Assembly: GCA_037974665.1 (NCBI GenBank)
Contig: CM075772.1
Span: forward strand, 38,537,052-38,601,051
Source: Ehretia macrophylla
Taxonomy: Eukaryota; Streptophyta; Magnoliopsida; Boraginales; Ehretiaceae
Direction: 5' to 3'
Length of the DNA: 64,000 nucleotides
The notes under the pieces were generated by a model. It did no database searches, was not told where the DNA came from, and saw only the letters and a list, made by a program, of their open reading frames with translations. Shown piece by piece: positions 1 through 12,432 of this stretch; within the stretch, counting starts at the first letter, position 1; each line of letters starts with the position of its first letter. The position numbers and the translations under genes were made by a program.

Positions 1-218
1 TATAGTAAAGATAAAGATATATTTATTTATTAATTTATAATCGGGTTTCGAGTTTCGGTTTTTTTTAATATTAAAAACCAAAACCTATCGGTTTATCCGT
101 CGGTTATCACTTATAAAATCCAAAACCTCATAGATTCTCCATCGATTTTTGTTATTGGTTTTTTATCGGGCGGATACCCGTCGATTTCGGGTAAAATGGT
201 TACCCGTTGCCATCCCTA
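1..218 (-). mobile_element. Right end of a hAT-like element (copy 1)
   Basis: The sequence ends with a terminal inverted repeat reading GTTGCCATCCCTA, followed by GAAATAAC at 219-226. The same end is seen at 59463 in the other copy, where the matching left end and target duplication are also in the window. The subterminal part is rich in cggtttcgg-type motifs. The left end of this copy lies outside the window. Confidence 0.6.
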
Positions 219-329
219 GAAATAACCGAGTTGCACACTGGAAGAGAAACAACCAAGTTGCAATACTACACCTAAGTTTAAATTGGGAGCACTACTGTTT
301 TAACGGTCTAAGAGTTTGACGCGACTACA

Positions 330-1414
330 TCATTATATATTATAAGAGAACAACCATTTTGTCATGTGTCGCGTTATGAGCATCTGCATATATTTTTTAC
401 AAAAAGTCAAAAAATCATATTATCTTTTACAAAAATTAAATATCATATTATTATATGCAAATATAATACAAAATTAATAACCAATTCATTCCAAACTATG
501 ACTTCAAGTATATATTTTTGTCATGGGAATGTGTTGAAAAAAGTTAATAACCTATTAAATATATGAGACTTAAAAAATTAAAATTTGTTCATTTAGTTAC
601 AAAATATGGTTTAATGGTCATAACACTTGTGATTAATCTTATAAAATGTATATAATTTACTTTGAATTAATAAGACAAATATAATTTGAATTAAACAACT
701 TTTTTAAGTATTAAATTATTTACAATTTCAAATTCATAGAGAATAGTATGATACATATAATACTCTTAATGTATTTCAAACTAAGAAATATGTTTGCGAA
801 GTGAAAACTATAACAAATCTATGTTAGTTTTGACGAATTACAAACCTACCAATGATTTTTAATATATATATACACACACACACATGTTAGGCATGGTCAA
901 ATAAGAAATTTTAGTATAATGTAGAGCATTGTTGCATCTTCTATTAAGAAGCATATGCATGGTAAGATTGACCATTGAATTCGTGAATTCCTAGTGATAA
1001 AAAATGGATTTATAAGCAGGTTATATGAGCAAGGAGTAAGAATGATGTCAAACTAGGAAGAGATGACGTGAAGAAGATATATCCATGTATCTTTTGGAAC
1101 GCCTGATCCATGTAAAATAGTGGTTACTATTCCATTTTTAAAAAATAGGTGTTTATATTTATTTATTAATTGTTTATTTATTCTTTTGAAATGATATAGC
1201 AAAGTGGCTATATAGTATAATTTCTCAATAATGTGATTAAAAAATTAAATGAATTGATTTTATATTTCATATTTTTAGAGCATTTACATCTATATAGTAT
1301 AATTTCTCAATAATGTGATTAAAAAATTAAATGAATTGATTTTATATTTCATATTTTTAGAACGTTTACATTACACCCGTACGACAACCGTGCATCGTAC
1401 AGGTATAAAATTAG
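330..1414 (+). mobile_element. Non-autonomous Helitron (copy 1)
   Basis: The 5' end begins TCATTATATATTATAAGAG after an A, and matches the reverse-oriented 5' ends at 2336, 9698 and 49669. The 3' end has an imperfect hairpin (ACCGTGCATCGTACAGGT) followed about 7 bases later by TTAG and then T, a one-base variant of the usual CTAG|T. The 3' subterminal part matches, in reverse, the Helitron ends at 42135 and 49670, so this is one family. No Rep or helicase reading frame is visible inside. An 82-bp tandem duplication sits near the 3' end. Confidence 0.7.
1208..1371 (+). repeat. 82-bp direct tandem duplication in the Helitron 3' end
   Basis: The segment starting ctatatagtataatttctc at 1208 recurs at 1290, giving a period of 82 bp. 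The two units are nearly identical. The same doubling is present in the second copy of the block (about 60455-60618), so it predates the large duplication. The related Helitron ends at 42135 and 49670 have a single unit. Confidence 0.85.
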
Positions 1415-2104
1415 TTCTATTAAAGATTTCACCACACAAATCTTTGAAAACTTCAATTAAGATTAAAATGTACATTTGAAGCAAAATAATCAAACCAAAG
1501 CGACACGTCCAAGTGTTAAACGACAAATAGAAAAGGCAATGCCAGTTAACTCATATGGTTCAACCACTTCAAACATTAATAAACCAAAAATCTCATGTTC
1601 CCACCACCTATTCCTAATGCATGTCCCAAACCCACTTTTACACTATCATATCGAAATATTCACCATGTAGAATAGAAATATAATTCCAGGGTCTTTGGTA
1701 GAGATTGCATTTTAAATGATTCATAGAACCAAAAAGATTACAATTATGATAATAAAAAAAAGAATTATGAATGAAAGACAGTAAATATAGTTTACAGTGA
1801 ACACAACAATTCACAAAGTCAAGAGAGAGGATGTACCTCTTAACCAAAAAAAAAAAGAGAATGTACCTTGATCGCTAAGAATTCAGGTTGTTACTAGTGG
1901 ACTGCTTAGATTTCTTTCTTCCCTTTCAGACCCTGTCTCTTTCTTTCCCTTTTTTTCTTCTCTAGATCACTTCTAATAATGTTATTAATAATATTAAAAA
2001 AAATTCTACTCATAGAGATTAAATTAATTGAAATTTTAAATTAAGAATTGATAGAATCCTACGATATATAAGAAATATTATCTAAAAATAATTTATAAAT
2101 TTAA

Positions 2105-2336
2105 ATAATATGACCAGGATAAGTATCGGCAATATTGATGTGTTAAATTTAAATAATATGATGAGGATAATTATCGGTAATATTAATCTGTAAACATTCT
2201 TTCCAAATTTTAAAATTAATTTTGTAGTATATCTTCATATAATAATATGATTATTTATTTTTTTTGTTAAAATGTTTACAAATACTCATAAAACGACACA
2301 TAACACTCTTGGTTGTTCTCTTAGAATATATAATGA
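2105..2336 (-). mobile_element. Helitron 5' end, reverse orientation
   Basis: Read on the minus strand, the end at 2336 starts TCATTATATATTCTAAGAG and continues with the family sequence (…AACAACC…, then a gtgtcg motif, then the internal gtaatattaatctg segment). It is preceded on that strand by A, as expected for insertion between A and T. I could not find its 3' hairpin and CTAG end to the left, so it is partial or interrupted. The second copy is at about 61370-61592. Confidence 0.55.
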
Positions 2337-4747
2337 TGATGGATTATAAAAACGAAAAAAATATCCAAAAAAATTGCCTTTAATTATTTTATTCTATTAT
2401 GCTACTTTATTTCAATTTTGAATTCATGATTTCACTAATATAATCTCTTACTCTCAATTTTGTAATATGCAAATTTGCCTTAAATTCGAATTGAAATTTT
2501 TTCTTCTTTTTTTTTTTTTTTTATCATGAGAAATTTATCTTAGATAAGTACACATTTGATGTCTACCCCAAGGCTATTAACCTTGTTGTACAACAGCTTA
2601 CCCTAATAAATGCTATTTGTAAGTCAAAGGCTAAAGGATATTTGTGAGAGGGAATATTTTTGAACTTGAGAAGACATAAGTTTAAATTCATTTTTTTTTT
2701 CATGAAATGTATAGTATACAAAATAATACAATAAACTTTATTATCAATCATGCCATCTGTGACAAATTAAACTCAATAAGCCTTATTTTTAATCACGCCA
2801 TCCAAGACTAATTAAACTTGAGCAATAAATTTGAATCTAATTCGACAACAACGTTGGTGGTTGATTATTTGGAGTGGTATACCTTTAGCAAATCATGTCA
2901 TTCGTGACAATTATTTTTTGTTTCTCTAAATTTGATTGTAAATCCTCTATTAAAGATGTACAATGTCTTATATTTTATTTTTGAAAATATGTTGTTGGAT
3001 GATCGTTATGTTTATTATGAAATATAATTCCAATATTTATGACCAAAACCCAAAAAAAATGAATTTTACCTTTACAGAAGCTAGCTTATAAAGTACTTTT
3101 CTTTTTCATTTAACAAACTATATTTTAGTCCTTATTTATGAGACTTAAGACAATAATTGAGGGACTCTGCCTCGCATAATTGATCTTTTGGTCAAAGTCT
3201 TTCAATCTCAAATTTGATATAACCACATCTCATTAGATAAATATACAATGTAAAGACTTTTATAGACATAGATAAAGAGTTTGAACTTGTATGAAAATAA
3301 GTTACACTCCTAACATAGATAGGATGAAAATTTAAAATCTTATAATGTGATAATTTAATATAATAAATCTTCTAGTTATTTGTGTGTATAGATTTGGTTC
3401 TATTAGTTATATTTAAAATAATAAAAAAAAAAGTAATTTTATTTGAAGGGAAAATCCTCCAATAAGTATCGACATTAATAATATGTGATATTATTTAAAA
3501 AGTGTTCAAATAAAGTAATAAAACATCTCAACGACAGATGATAAAATATCACATGATATATAAACCATCATGATAAAAACAGACCAAAATCAATAAAGTG
3601 GTCTTAATGACCTTCCTCGTCTTAGTAAGAGACATCTGCAATCCAACTTCAGCATTCTCTTCATATATTACTTCATCCTTAACCCTTGTCATACAAACTT
3701 GAACTCAACCCCTTAACATTTGTAAAGCACCGAGACATTATCTCAACTTCCTGCAATACCTTAAAAAATAACAACAATAAGTAAAAAAAAAAAAAGAATT
3801 AGTAATAATTAATAAAATAGAACTATTTAAACCTTGTAAGACATCTAACTTAAACACGTTGCATTTCTTCATATGAATTTAAGACATTCTGTTCAATAAT
3901 AATGATTCGACAAAAGATAAAGTCTTATGTTTTTTTACTATGAGTAAGTAATTATTATTTTTAATTCTTTAATTAAGCAGTGGGGGCTACAAGATTTTTT
4001 TTATGTTAAAATCATGTACAATTTTTAATCATGTGCCATTACATGCCTTACGATCGCCACAAAAACAATAACAGAAACAAGTAATTAATTGCTAATCAGG
4101 CAACACAATAATGCAAAAACCTATCTCCTGCAGGCTATGTTTTTTAAGTGTTTTGAATATATGTATTGTTGCAGGTGGCACCGTGCAAGATGCTGCTAAT
4201 TTTTAACTGCCAATGCATTCGGAAATTATGCATATCGGTTGAAATAACTCGTAACATTTCTGTTAGTTTCAAGGAAAAGGATTCAATAGTTTCTTCCGTG
4301 TATAGAGTGCTCCATTTGTCTGATAATAATATGTTCCGGTCTTTATTTTGGTTTCTGCATGTGTATGATGTAAAAGAAAGCCAAGGCAAGATATATGACT
4401 TAAGCGGAGAGCTTAGAATGTACGAATAGAAAGCAGGCGTGATGAGAAGACAATAGATATCTTTAATTCGTAATATTGTCCTTTATCATTTCCAATTCAC
4501 TTTATCAAACTTATTCAAGGCTCAGAAACAAATCCAAAGTAGACCTATATACTGTACTTGCTAGGTGCTTGATTTTATTCATATTTGATGTATATAAATA
4601 ATATATATTTGTGTGTGTATGCAATAACATATATAATTTTTTTTTTTCAGCTACAAATTTTCAAGTGTAATGAAGAACCTCGATGCAGACTTTTTAAATT
4701 TTTTTAGCTCACCATGATGAGAGTTGTTTTCCTCTCAACTCTGAAGT

Positions 4748-7700
4748 ACTGAATTTATTGTCTTCTTTGAAGTCCTAGGTGTCTCAATTTACTTTGAGCT
4801 TTTTGGGGTAATTTGGTCGACTTTTCATAGTGTGTAACTGTTAGATTAGATATTAGTAGCCAAGTTAAAATATTAAAGAACCTATCATTTGCAGAAAACA
4901 GTTGAAGGATGATTTCAACATTAGCATACTTCATGAAACCACACAATACAGACTTATCTTGTAATAACTCTGATAAATGCGAAGTTAACAATAAATTATT
5001 AAATTGTTAAAGAAAGATCAGTTAACGGTAATTGTTATATGGCGTGAGCTAATATGTAATTTAGTATGACAAATAGTAATGTCGGACCATTTAGATATGT
5101 ACGTTTAAGCAAATAAGTTAAACTCCAAATCTATTTAGAAAAGTTTGAAAGATTATAAAGTTACGAATTAACTTTGTATCAACTTCGAAATTAAAACTGT
5201 ATCAATTGATAAATAGTTATTTAGTGAGCCACACAAAGTTGAAAAGTTTTACGAGCCTAGTTTCTAATGTTTCAAATAGTGCGTCAATTGAAGTTTTGTA
5301 GAAGAAGCTACGGTTATGTTAATAAAATGTGTCTGAACTATCACCAAGAAACGAAATCATCGAATATTCGGTGTCATCTTTGCTGGTTCGTATTTTAGTC
5401 GTGTAGCATCTTTTTAATTCAGAAGGCCACCTCATGCAATTTATTAAGCATGTCATTTTATGTATTAACCACCTCCTGCTTTAGCTCAATCTTAGTCACA
5501 AGAGGAAACCAATAGAAAAATGAGATGAGTCATTGGGTTATTTTTCTAAGCTGCTGCGTGGCTGTTGCATAATTCTTTGGTGGTGAGTTGTATACACTTA
5601 AAGACTAAGGTTAAGTAAACAAACAATAGACAAGCGTTAGTTGGCAGATTAACATACATAGTAAAACAAAGAAATGAAATATGAACTAGTAGCCACATCA
5701 TGCTTCTAAGTTGACATTAGTCATGACCAACAAGTAAAGGAAAACAAAGATGAATCAGCTTGTCTTATTTCCCAAAGCTGCTGCTATCATTAATTTGGTG
5801 TCCAAAGGTGACGAGGACGGGTAAGTTACAAAGACACGGGAATAAAAGTGAATCAGCATTCTAACCACTTCTTGGCAATATTTGGTGTGTTTGACTAGTG
5901 AGTAAGATATAAATGAGAGAAGGTACTAGGATAAGAACAGAAAGGACACACCAAGAATAGAAAGGAGAAGGAGACAAGAAAAAAAAAAAGAAGTAGTCAA
6001 ACAGATAGGGAAAAAGAGTAACGAGAAACAACAAGAATGAGAGGAAAGTAATAAAGAAAGAATAGCAATAAGATTGGGTATGGTGATAGCAGCTCGTGGG
6101 AAGCCGCTACTTTAGATTGTTCACCTTATTTCAACTGGGTAAGATTTTGCTTATAGTCAATCTATATGCTTATAAAGTAACAGTAATAAGATGATGAAAT
6201 CTATTTGCTAAAACAGTAAACACTTAGTAAGTGGGTATGAAGGTTGTCATATTCGAGTGAATATAGATGTGAGAAGCAGTTTGTGTTTCCATAGTGATGT
6301 GAGTAGATGTGAATGCTACGTGAGTTGGTGTGTGGTGGTGTGGAAACACAATCAGTAAATAAATAAACTTTGCTTTATTTTCAACCTATGCAATAGTTGT
6401 TATTTCATATGTTCTTCACCAAGACATCTCTGAGCAAGAAGTTTATATGATACATGCTATGATGTCAAGTTAACTATTACTTGAAACTTGATTAATTGGA
6501 CTCTTGATTACTACAAGTAAGAAAATGAAAAAGACAAAGGAAGAAAAGAATGGAAAAGTCAAAATAAGAACAACGCAAAGGAAAAGAGGCAGAGATGGTC
6601 TTAACGTTGAGAAAGAAGAAGTTGGAGGCTAAATAAAAGATATTCCACTTAAAGTATACAATCAGGAATAAGAAAATAAGAGTACTAAAGAACTTGGATA
6701 AGTTTTGACTAATTAATTAATAAAATGTAATCATAATTTATAAGTTAAATAAGCTTGTTATTTTTACGTTATTTTCTTAAATACATGTTAAATTATAGAG
6801 TATATTTATTATTTTGCAGCAAGTTCAAGCTAGCAATGTGCTTATCATTTTAGAAAGAAAAGTTGAATTAACTTAAGGTCCGATTGAGGTAAGTTCTCTC
6901 CCTACTGCTTCAGTTTGATGTCTCATATTTTGAAATTTGTTGATTCCATTTCGATCCGATTGCCAATCAAAATCTTGTATTTAATTTGAAGTGAGGGGCT
7001 GTGATGTTTAAGTACTGATTATGTTATTATCTGATGACTGAATGTATTAATTGTTATGTGTTATCTCTAGAGCTGTGACACCCATCGGTGGGTGAAACTG
7101 CCGCGTATACTTAGTTTTGTACCGTAGGTGGGGGACGCCCTACCTTACGGAGGCCGTAGGTGGTTATTCTGTGATTTAGCTATAACTATCACAACTCTAG
7201 GTGATATTTATGTGGTATAAGATGATGAGATATTTATTTTTTGAAAAGTGAGATATATATGATACCCCAGTATAGATGGAATTGTGAGATAACTGCACAG
7301 GTCTCGTAATATCTAGTAGTGTAATTCTGGTATTAGCCTTGTGAGCATGTTTTGTATTGATCCAATTATGATTCGATTCTGGTTTGGTGTGAATTAGCTA
7401 CTCTTCGCCTCTATTATTGGTACCTCCGATGCTTTGACTCCGTATCGCCTTTGATTTAATTCATATTTTTATATCGTATCTTTTTATTTAGATAACCCTC
7501 AGAGCCTAACTCTAGGTGTCCTTTTTACTGAGATTATTTCGCTCATTATATTATCTTATTATAATTATGCAGAGAAAGGGGTTATTGAGTTGTTCAAGCT
7601 GTATGGGTTTAGAGGCCACCCTACGAGATCAGTCCTTGCACTTGAATGGTATTATGAGAAAGATAGTTTAGAAGAAATACCCTATGTAAATCTTGTAATA

Positions 7701-8974
7701 GATATTCAGAAATGTGATTTGATTTAATTAAGAGTTTTAGTCGCTCTCATGAATTATTTTGTGGGTTTAGATTTATGTATTTTGGTATTAGCTCCTTGCG
7801 GGTTTAAGAGGAGAAATCTTCTTGGACTTGCGGCATCGCATCCAAAATATAAGCTGGTGAATTTTTGGGGGCATGACATATCTAGTATGAAAACTCATTA
7901 AATCGATGAAACTATGAATTTGCAAAAGACAATATAATATTTTAAATTAGGATTAACAATAAGAGCATGGGATATATAGTAGTGATTAAAGCATCCTTCA
8001 ACTACTATATATGGAGACCAAATTGATGCATAGATATCTTTATGAGTAATTTACTATTCAGTTGTGTCCCCTATTCATGCCGGTCTTACCCATTAGCATA
8101 TTCAGCAGTTGCCGCATCAAAAATGAGAACCATGATTTCTAGATTACTCTCTCAAAACCAGTTTAAACCTGCAGAGGATATGAAAATTAAGCGCTGGCAA
8201 AATGATATCCTTGTTCAAGACTTGGTCAATAGGAGATGATCAGAACTGTTGTGAGCCACGGAACTGAATAGACAAAATGGACATACTGAAATTAGTAGAA
8301 GTATAAATGATATATCCATTATTTTGCATTCAACCATTGCCTGTAGAACTTTGGGGCATGTCGCCAGTTTATTTAAAATTCGTCCAAAAGAAGCCATCAC
8401 GCCACGTCTCTCTTTCTCTCTCTTTTATTTTACGATTCCTTTAATATAAATCTAACCTTCAGTTGGATCAATTGGGCTTTCGCTTCCTCACGATTTTACT
8501 CACTTTTTCCACGGTCTCTGGTAGCCTATTCAAAAGCATTAACTAAATTATTTATATCACGGTTTTTCTAATATAAATGATATGAAAGGGAGCTTCACAT
8601 CTTTATCAATCATAATACATGTTAAACCTAATAAACTATAAAGTTGAATTCTTGGTACATACCTTGGAGACAACACCGAGGCAAAGAGGGGCTTGCAATT
8701 TAAGAGATGGGAAGCTTCTGCTATTGATCGAAAGCAAAACAGTATCCAAACTCGAGAATCTGTCCAAATTTAAATAAAAGGGGAAAACCAATGAAATTGG
8801 TATAAATTAATGAGAAAGAAAGAAAATCCTATAATTTAAAATTGATTTTGTTGAATCATAAAGAATTAAACCGTACTTGTAAAACCCTTCTCATTTAACA
8901 CCAATTTGATCGAACACAATCAGAGTGAGAAGATGACGTTGTTATTTATCTAATTGTTTAGATATGTATATAAA
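4748..8974. other. AT-rich interval, no gene recognised
   Basis: No coding exon, RNA gene or complete transposon could be supported. The longest open frames are under 80 codons and have no recognisable motif. The part at 7060-7560 is less AT-rich (a short stretch around cggtgggtgaaactgccgcg) and looks like transposon-derived non-coding DNA, but no termini were found. A 65-codon frame at 8042-8239 has no family resemblance that I know. Confidence 0.5.
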
Positions 8975-9698
8975 CTAAATATTTTTACAGATATAGATAA
9001 AAAATAATTTTAATTTAAATAAAGAAATGGTAGAAACTTTAGATAGATAAAAAAATTGTTTGAAAATATAGGATATAAATTTAAAATAATATAATATTGA
9101 TAATACTATATCTAATAAGTTTATAGTATATTTATTTATCATAAAATAAAGATTTGTACAAATAGAGAAAAAAATTAAATTTAAATGAAGATATGATACA
9201 GTCCTAACATAGACAGGAAAATCATTTGAAAATATAAGATACAAATTTAAAATAACACTATTTGGATAATATTGCAAATAATTTCTGGAATGTAGAACAT
9301 GATTTGCATAGTACTGCATCTTATAATTATCGGATACATTATAACCTGTCAAAATTATTTCAAAATTTCAGAATTAATTATCTGGTACATTCTAACCTGT
9401 AAAAATTATTTTAAAATTAAGATGCTTATAATACTTACACGTGGCGTGATATGGTTGTTTCTGTAGAGATGCTCATTAATTGACACATGACATAGTGGTT
9501 GTTCTGTTAGAATATATAATATGATCAGGATAATTATCAGTAATATTAATCTGTAGAAATACTTTCCAAATTTCAAAATTAATTTTGTAGTATATCTACA
9601 TATAATAATATAATAATTTAATTTTTTATAAAAATATTTACAAATGCTTATAAAGCGACACATGACACTCTTGGTTGTTCTCTTAGAATATATAATGA
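8975..9698 (-). mobile_element. Nested Helitron 5'-end fragments
   Basis: The minus-strand 5' terminus at 9698 (TCATTATATATTCTAAGAG) matches those at 2336 and 49669, and is followed by T on the plus strand. A second, older 5' end of the same family abuts it near 9460-9520, recognisable by a tgtcatgtgtc motif preceded by the agaacaacc signature. Left of this, two copies of a ~90-bp family motif (tttaaatgaagatatgatac and relatives) lie at about 8995-9110 and 9175-9270. No Helitron 3' end was found for either fragment. Confidence 0.55.
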
Positions 9699-9704
9699 TG
9701 ATGA

Positions 9705-10460
9705 TGTAGTTGAATCTCAAAAATAAATATTTTAAAGCATAAAAGACCCAAAAAAATAGAATACAAACAGTGACTAATTGAAAAAAGAAAGTAAAATTAA
9801 GTGGCTAATCCCATCATTATGTGAAAAGGCCTAAGAAACTCTTAAGTTTTGAAACAAAAGAAAATGAACAAATATTGCGAGTCCTCTTTACCAATAGGTG
9901 CCGTAAATTTAAGTTTTGACACTTGAATATTATTATTTTGGTCAAGTAAATAATTTTTCTAAATGAATAATTATTGGCCAATTTACAAATAGCACGCGCG
10001 GAGCACAAGCACCGTTAACGTAGACGAATTTTTTAACAGACAAGATATTATCTACTATTTTATTAAAATACAAAGAAAAAACATGCAAACCATAAAGGGT
10101 AAACGTTCACTTCACATACTATATAAAAAGCTTGTTTAGAATTGATTACCACCTCGATGTAGTAGGAGCTTGAAGCTTTCTTGGAATTTTTTTTTATTGT
10201 ATCTCTTTGACATTTTTACAGTACTTTGGTAGACTCGTGAAAAAAAAGGGCTGAAGAGTTCGGTGATTTTAAACCTTAATTTATATTGCAATTTTGTAAC
10301 AAATAAGCCTATGAATGTAATTACTCAAGCCCAAAGATGAGTCCATCTTAAAAGATTAGTCTATTAGGTGGGATAACTTCTTGTACTTAAGAAGTATCCC
10401 TTATGAGAGTGAAATTCTTATGTGAGATCATTACAAATTCGGTTTTACTTTTGATAGTAA
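9705..10460. repeat. Promoter-like module U, copy 1
   Basis: This 756-bp segment is matched at 41585-42134 by its central and right part, and at about 23328-23530 by a shorter part. At 23.3 kb the module abuts a minus-strand kinase exon copy on the upstream side, so it is probably the 5' flank of that kinase family, read on the minus strand. Here no kinase sequence accompanies it. A second partial copy begins directly at 10461, which makes a tandem pair. It contains a TATATA-type stretch near 10117. Confidence 0.6.
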
Positions 10461-10498
10461 TGTAGTGGAATCTCAAAAATAAATATTTTAAAGTATAA

Positions 10499-11999
10499 GG
10501 GCATACTCAATGGAGTATCTAAGTAGTCTCTAAACAGCAATAATTGCTGTTTTAGAGACTCCATTGATCAAAATTCATCACCAATGGGGTCTCTAAAACA
10601 CTATTTGATAGTTTTTGACAAAATCATGACATCACTCAATCTTTGAGTTTCCAAAATGACACCTAGTCTCCATTTTTTTCAACAATTTTGTTTAAAAAAA
10701 ATGGAGACTATACAAGCCAAAAATGGGTCTCCAAAAAAAATAATGTCAGATTGTCTGACATCGTCAGATCTGCAAAAAAAAAAAAAACAAAAAAATGATC
10801 ACAAACAGCAACAAAAAAAAATTAACAAACATAAAAAAAAATTACAATACAATTGTTTTTTTCAACAAATAACAACAAAAAAAGGGTAAACACAGAAAAA
10901 AAAAAAAACATAAAGTTTGTGTTGGTGGTTTCGTTGGTGGTGAGATGGCAGCGGAGAAGAGGGGGGGGGGGGGGGGGGGAGGGGGAAGGGTGTTGATGCG
11001 CTATAGGGAAAAAAAAGGAAGAAGGAAGGGGGAGGGGTGGGGGGGCACTCTAGGGAAAAAAGGGGAAGAAGAAAGGGGATGGGGGGAGGGGGGAGGGGGG
11101 GAGGGGGGTGAGGGGGGCACTGCAAGGAAGGGAAAAAGGGAAAGATATGGTATGGTAGGGTAGGGTCGGGGGGGGGATGCTTTTATAGTTAGGGTTTTTA
11201 ATTATATTTTTTAATTAAGTTTTATAATTTATTTATTTAGGGTTTTGTATTTTATTTTTTAATGTTATTTTAGTTTATGTTATTTTTTAATGGTTTTTTT
11301 GTTTAGGTTATTTTTGTAATTATATTTTTTGATTGAGTTTTTTAATATATTTAATTATGGTTTTGTATTTTATTTTTAAATTTTTTTTTATTTTATGTTT
11401 TTTTTTTAATTTTATTTTTTAATTTATTTTTTTAATATATTTAATTATGGTTTTTTATTTTATTTTTTAATGTTATTTTAGTTTAGGTTATTTTTTAATT
11501 TTTTTTAATTAATTTTTTTTAATATATTTAATTAGGGTCTTGTATTTTATTTTTTTAGTTTAGTTTTTTAAAATATAGTTTTATTTATTAGTTTTTATTA
11601 GTATATGTTTAAATAAATCAACCTAGCTATCCTTTTTTCTAATTTTTTAAATGTTATCTTTGTCGCACTTTATTTATTTTTTGGTTAAAATATTCATTAA
11701 AAAAGTTGAGATAATCAAAATAACAATTAATTAAAAAAAGGTAACACACGACAAAAAGTAACACATAATCAAATTATTATGTAAAATTAAAATTAACACA
11801 ATATAAAAACTCAATTTGCTTTGATCTTATAGAGACCGTCATCGGGGATATTTTTTTTTATCTTGGTCTCGAAATGGGTCTCTAAAATAATTTTTTTGAT
11901 TTGATCTCTAAGTGAGTCTCTAAAATTGATCTTGGTCTCTATATGGGTCTCTAAAATGATGGATAAAGACCCATTATAGAGACTCCATTGAGGATAGCC
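10499..11999. mobile_element. PIF/Harbinger-like non-autonomous element, 1.5 kb
   Basis: The left end GGGCATACTCAATGGAGT and the inverted right end GGCTATCCTCAATGGAGT form terminal inverted repeats. They are flanked by a 3-bp TAA target duplication (10496-10498 and 12000-12002), the hallmark of PIF/Harbinger/Tourist elements. Comparison with the paralogous empty site at 9740 confirms the boundaries. There is no transposase frame. The interior holds a near-perfect palindrome (about 10528-10563), A-rich and G-rich tracts, and a T-rich decayed tandem repeat (about 11190-11570). Confidence 0.85.
10958..11180 (+). repeat. G-run tract
   Basis: Long uninterrupted G runs alternate with short A-rich spacers within the Harbinger element. 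This gives many G4-forming possibilities on the plus strand. Open frames here (10862-11163) encode only glycine/arginine or proline runs and are not genes. Confidence 0.85.
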
Positions 12000-12432
12000 T
12001 AAAAGACCCAAAAATAGAATACAAACAGTGACTAATTGAAAAAAGAAAGTAAAATTAAGTGGCTAATCCCATCATTATGCGAAAAGGCCTAAGAAACTCT
12101 TAAGCTTTGAAACAAAAGAAAATGAACAAATATTGCAAGTCCTCTTTACCAATAGGCAGAGTAAATTTAAGTTTTGACACTGAATGCTATTATTTAAGTT
12201 AATAATTGTAGTGTCCTAATATTGGGTCCGTGTTGACAAATTCACTACTAAAGAAATTCCGAGAATTGCACACAGGAATTGAGGAATCTTCAATAAAAAG
12301 GAATCGTCCAGACTTTGGAATACATACCATCTAGAGTTACTATTTTTTTCAATTTGTGAATATTACTTTGATTTTTACACATTGTGCACCCAATGAAAAT
12401 TAATTATCCTATATATATATATATATAATATA

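Larger units (their letters stand above)
1..4747 (+). repeat. Left copy of ~59 kb-spaced direct duplication
   Basis: This stretch aligns end to end with 59246-64000 in the same orientation. The offset starts at 59245 and drifts to about 59254 through small indels, mostly in A or T runs. By eye the copies differ at about 1% of positions. Both window edges lie inside the duplicated block, so neither junction is visible. The block holds the right end of a hAT element (1-218), a Helitron (330-1414), a reverse Helitron 5' end (2336) and AT-rich DNA with no recognised gene. Two false ORFs (366-566 and 1476-1670) recur in both copies simply because the duplication is recent. Confidence 0.95.
10461..12203. 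repeat. Promoter-like module U, copy 2, interrupted
   Basis: Bases 10461-10498 and 12000-12203 together align with the first 240 or so bases of module copy 1 (9705 onward). The interruption is the PIF/Harbinger element at 10499-11999. The uninterrupted sister copy serves as the empty site and shows that a single TAA became duplicated on insertion. Confidence 0.75.

Noticed and set aside
366..566. 66-residue ORF conserved at 59611-59811
   Set aside because: It lies inside a Helitron; conservation between copies only reflects the recent duplication of the whole block.
4166..4429. 87-residue ORF repeated at 63420-63683 with one change
   Set aside because: It is open in both copies and preceded by an AG, so it was considered as an exon, but it has no recognised family and the opposite strand is open as well; not enough support.
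10862..11163. Glycine-rich and proline-rich ORFs
   Set aside because: They fall in a G-run tract within a MITE and are not genes.
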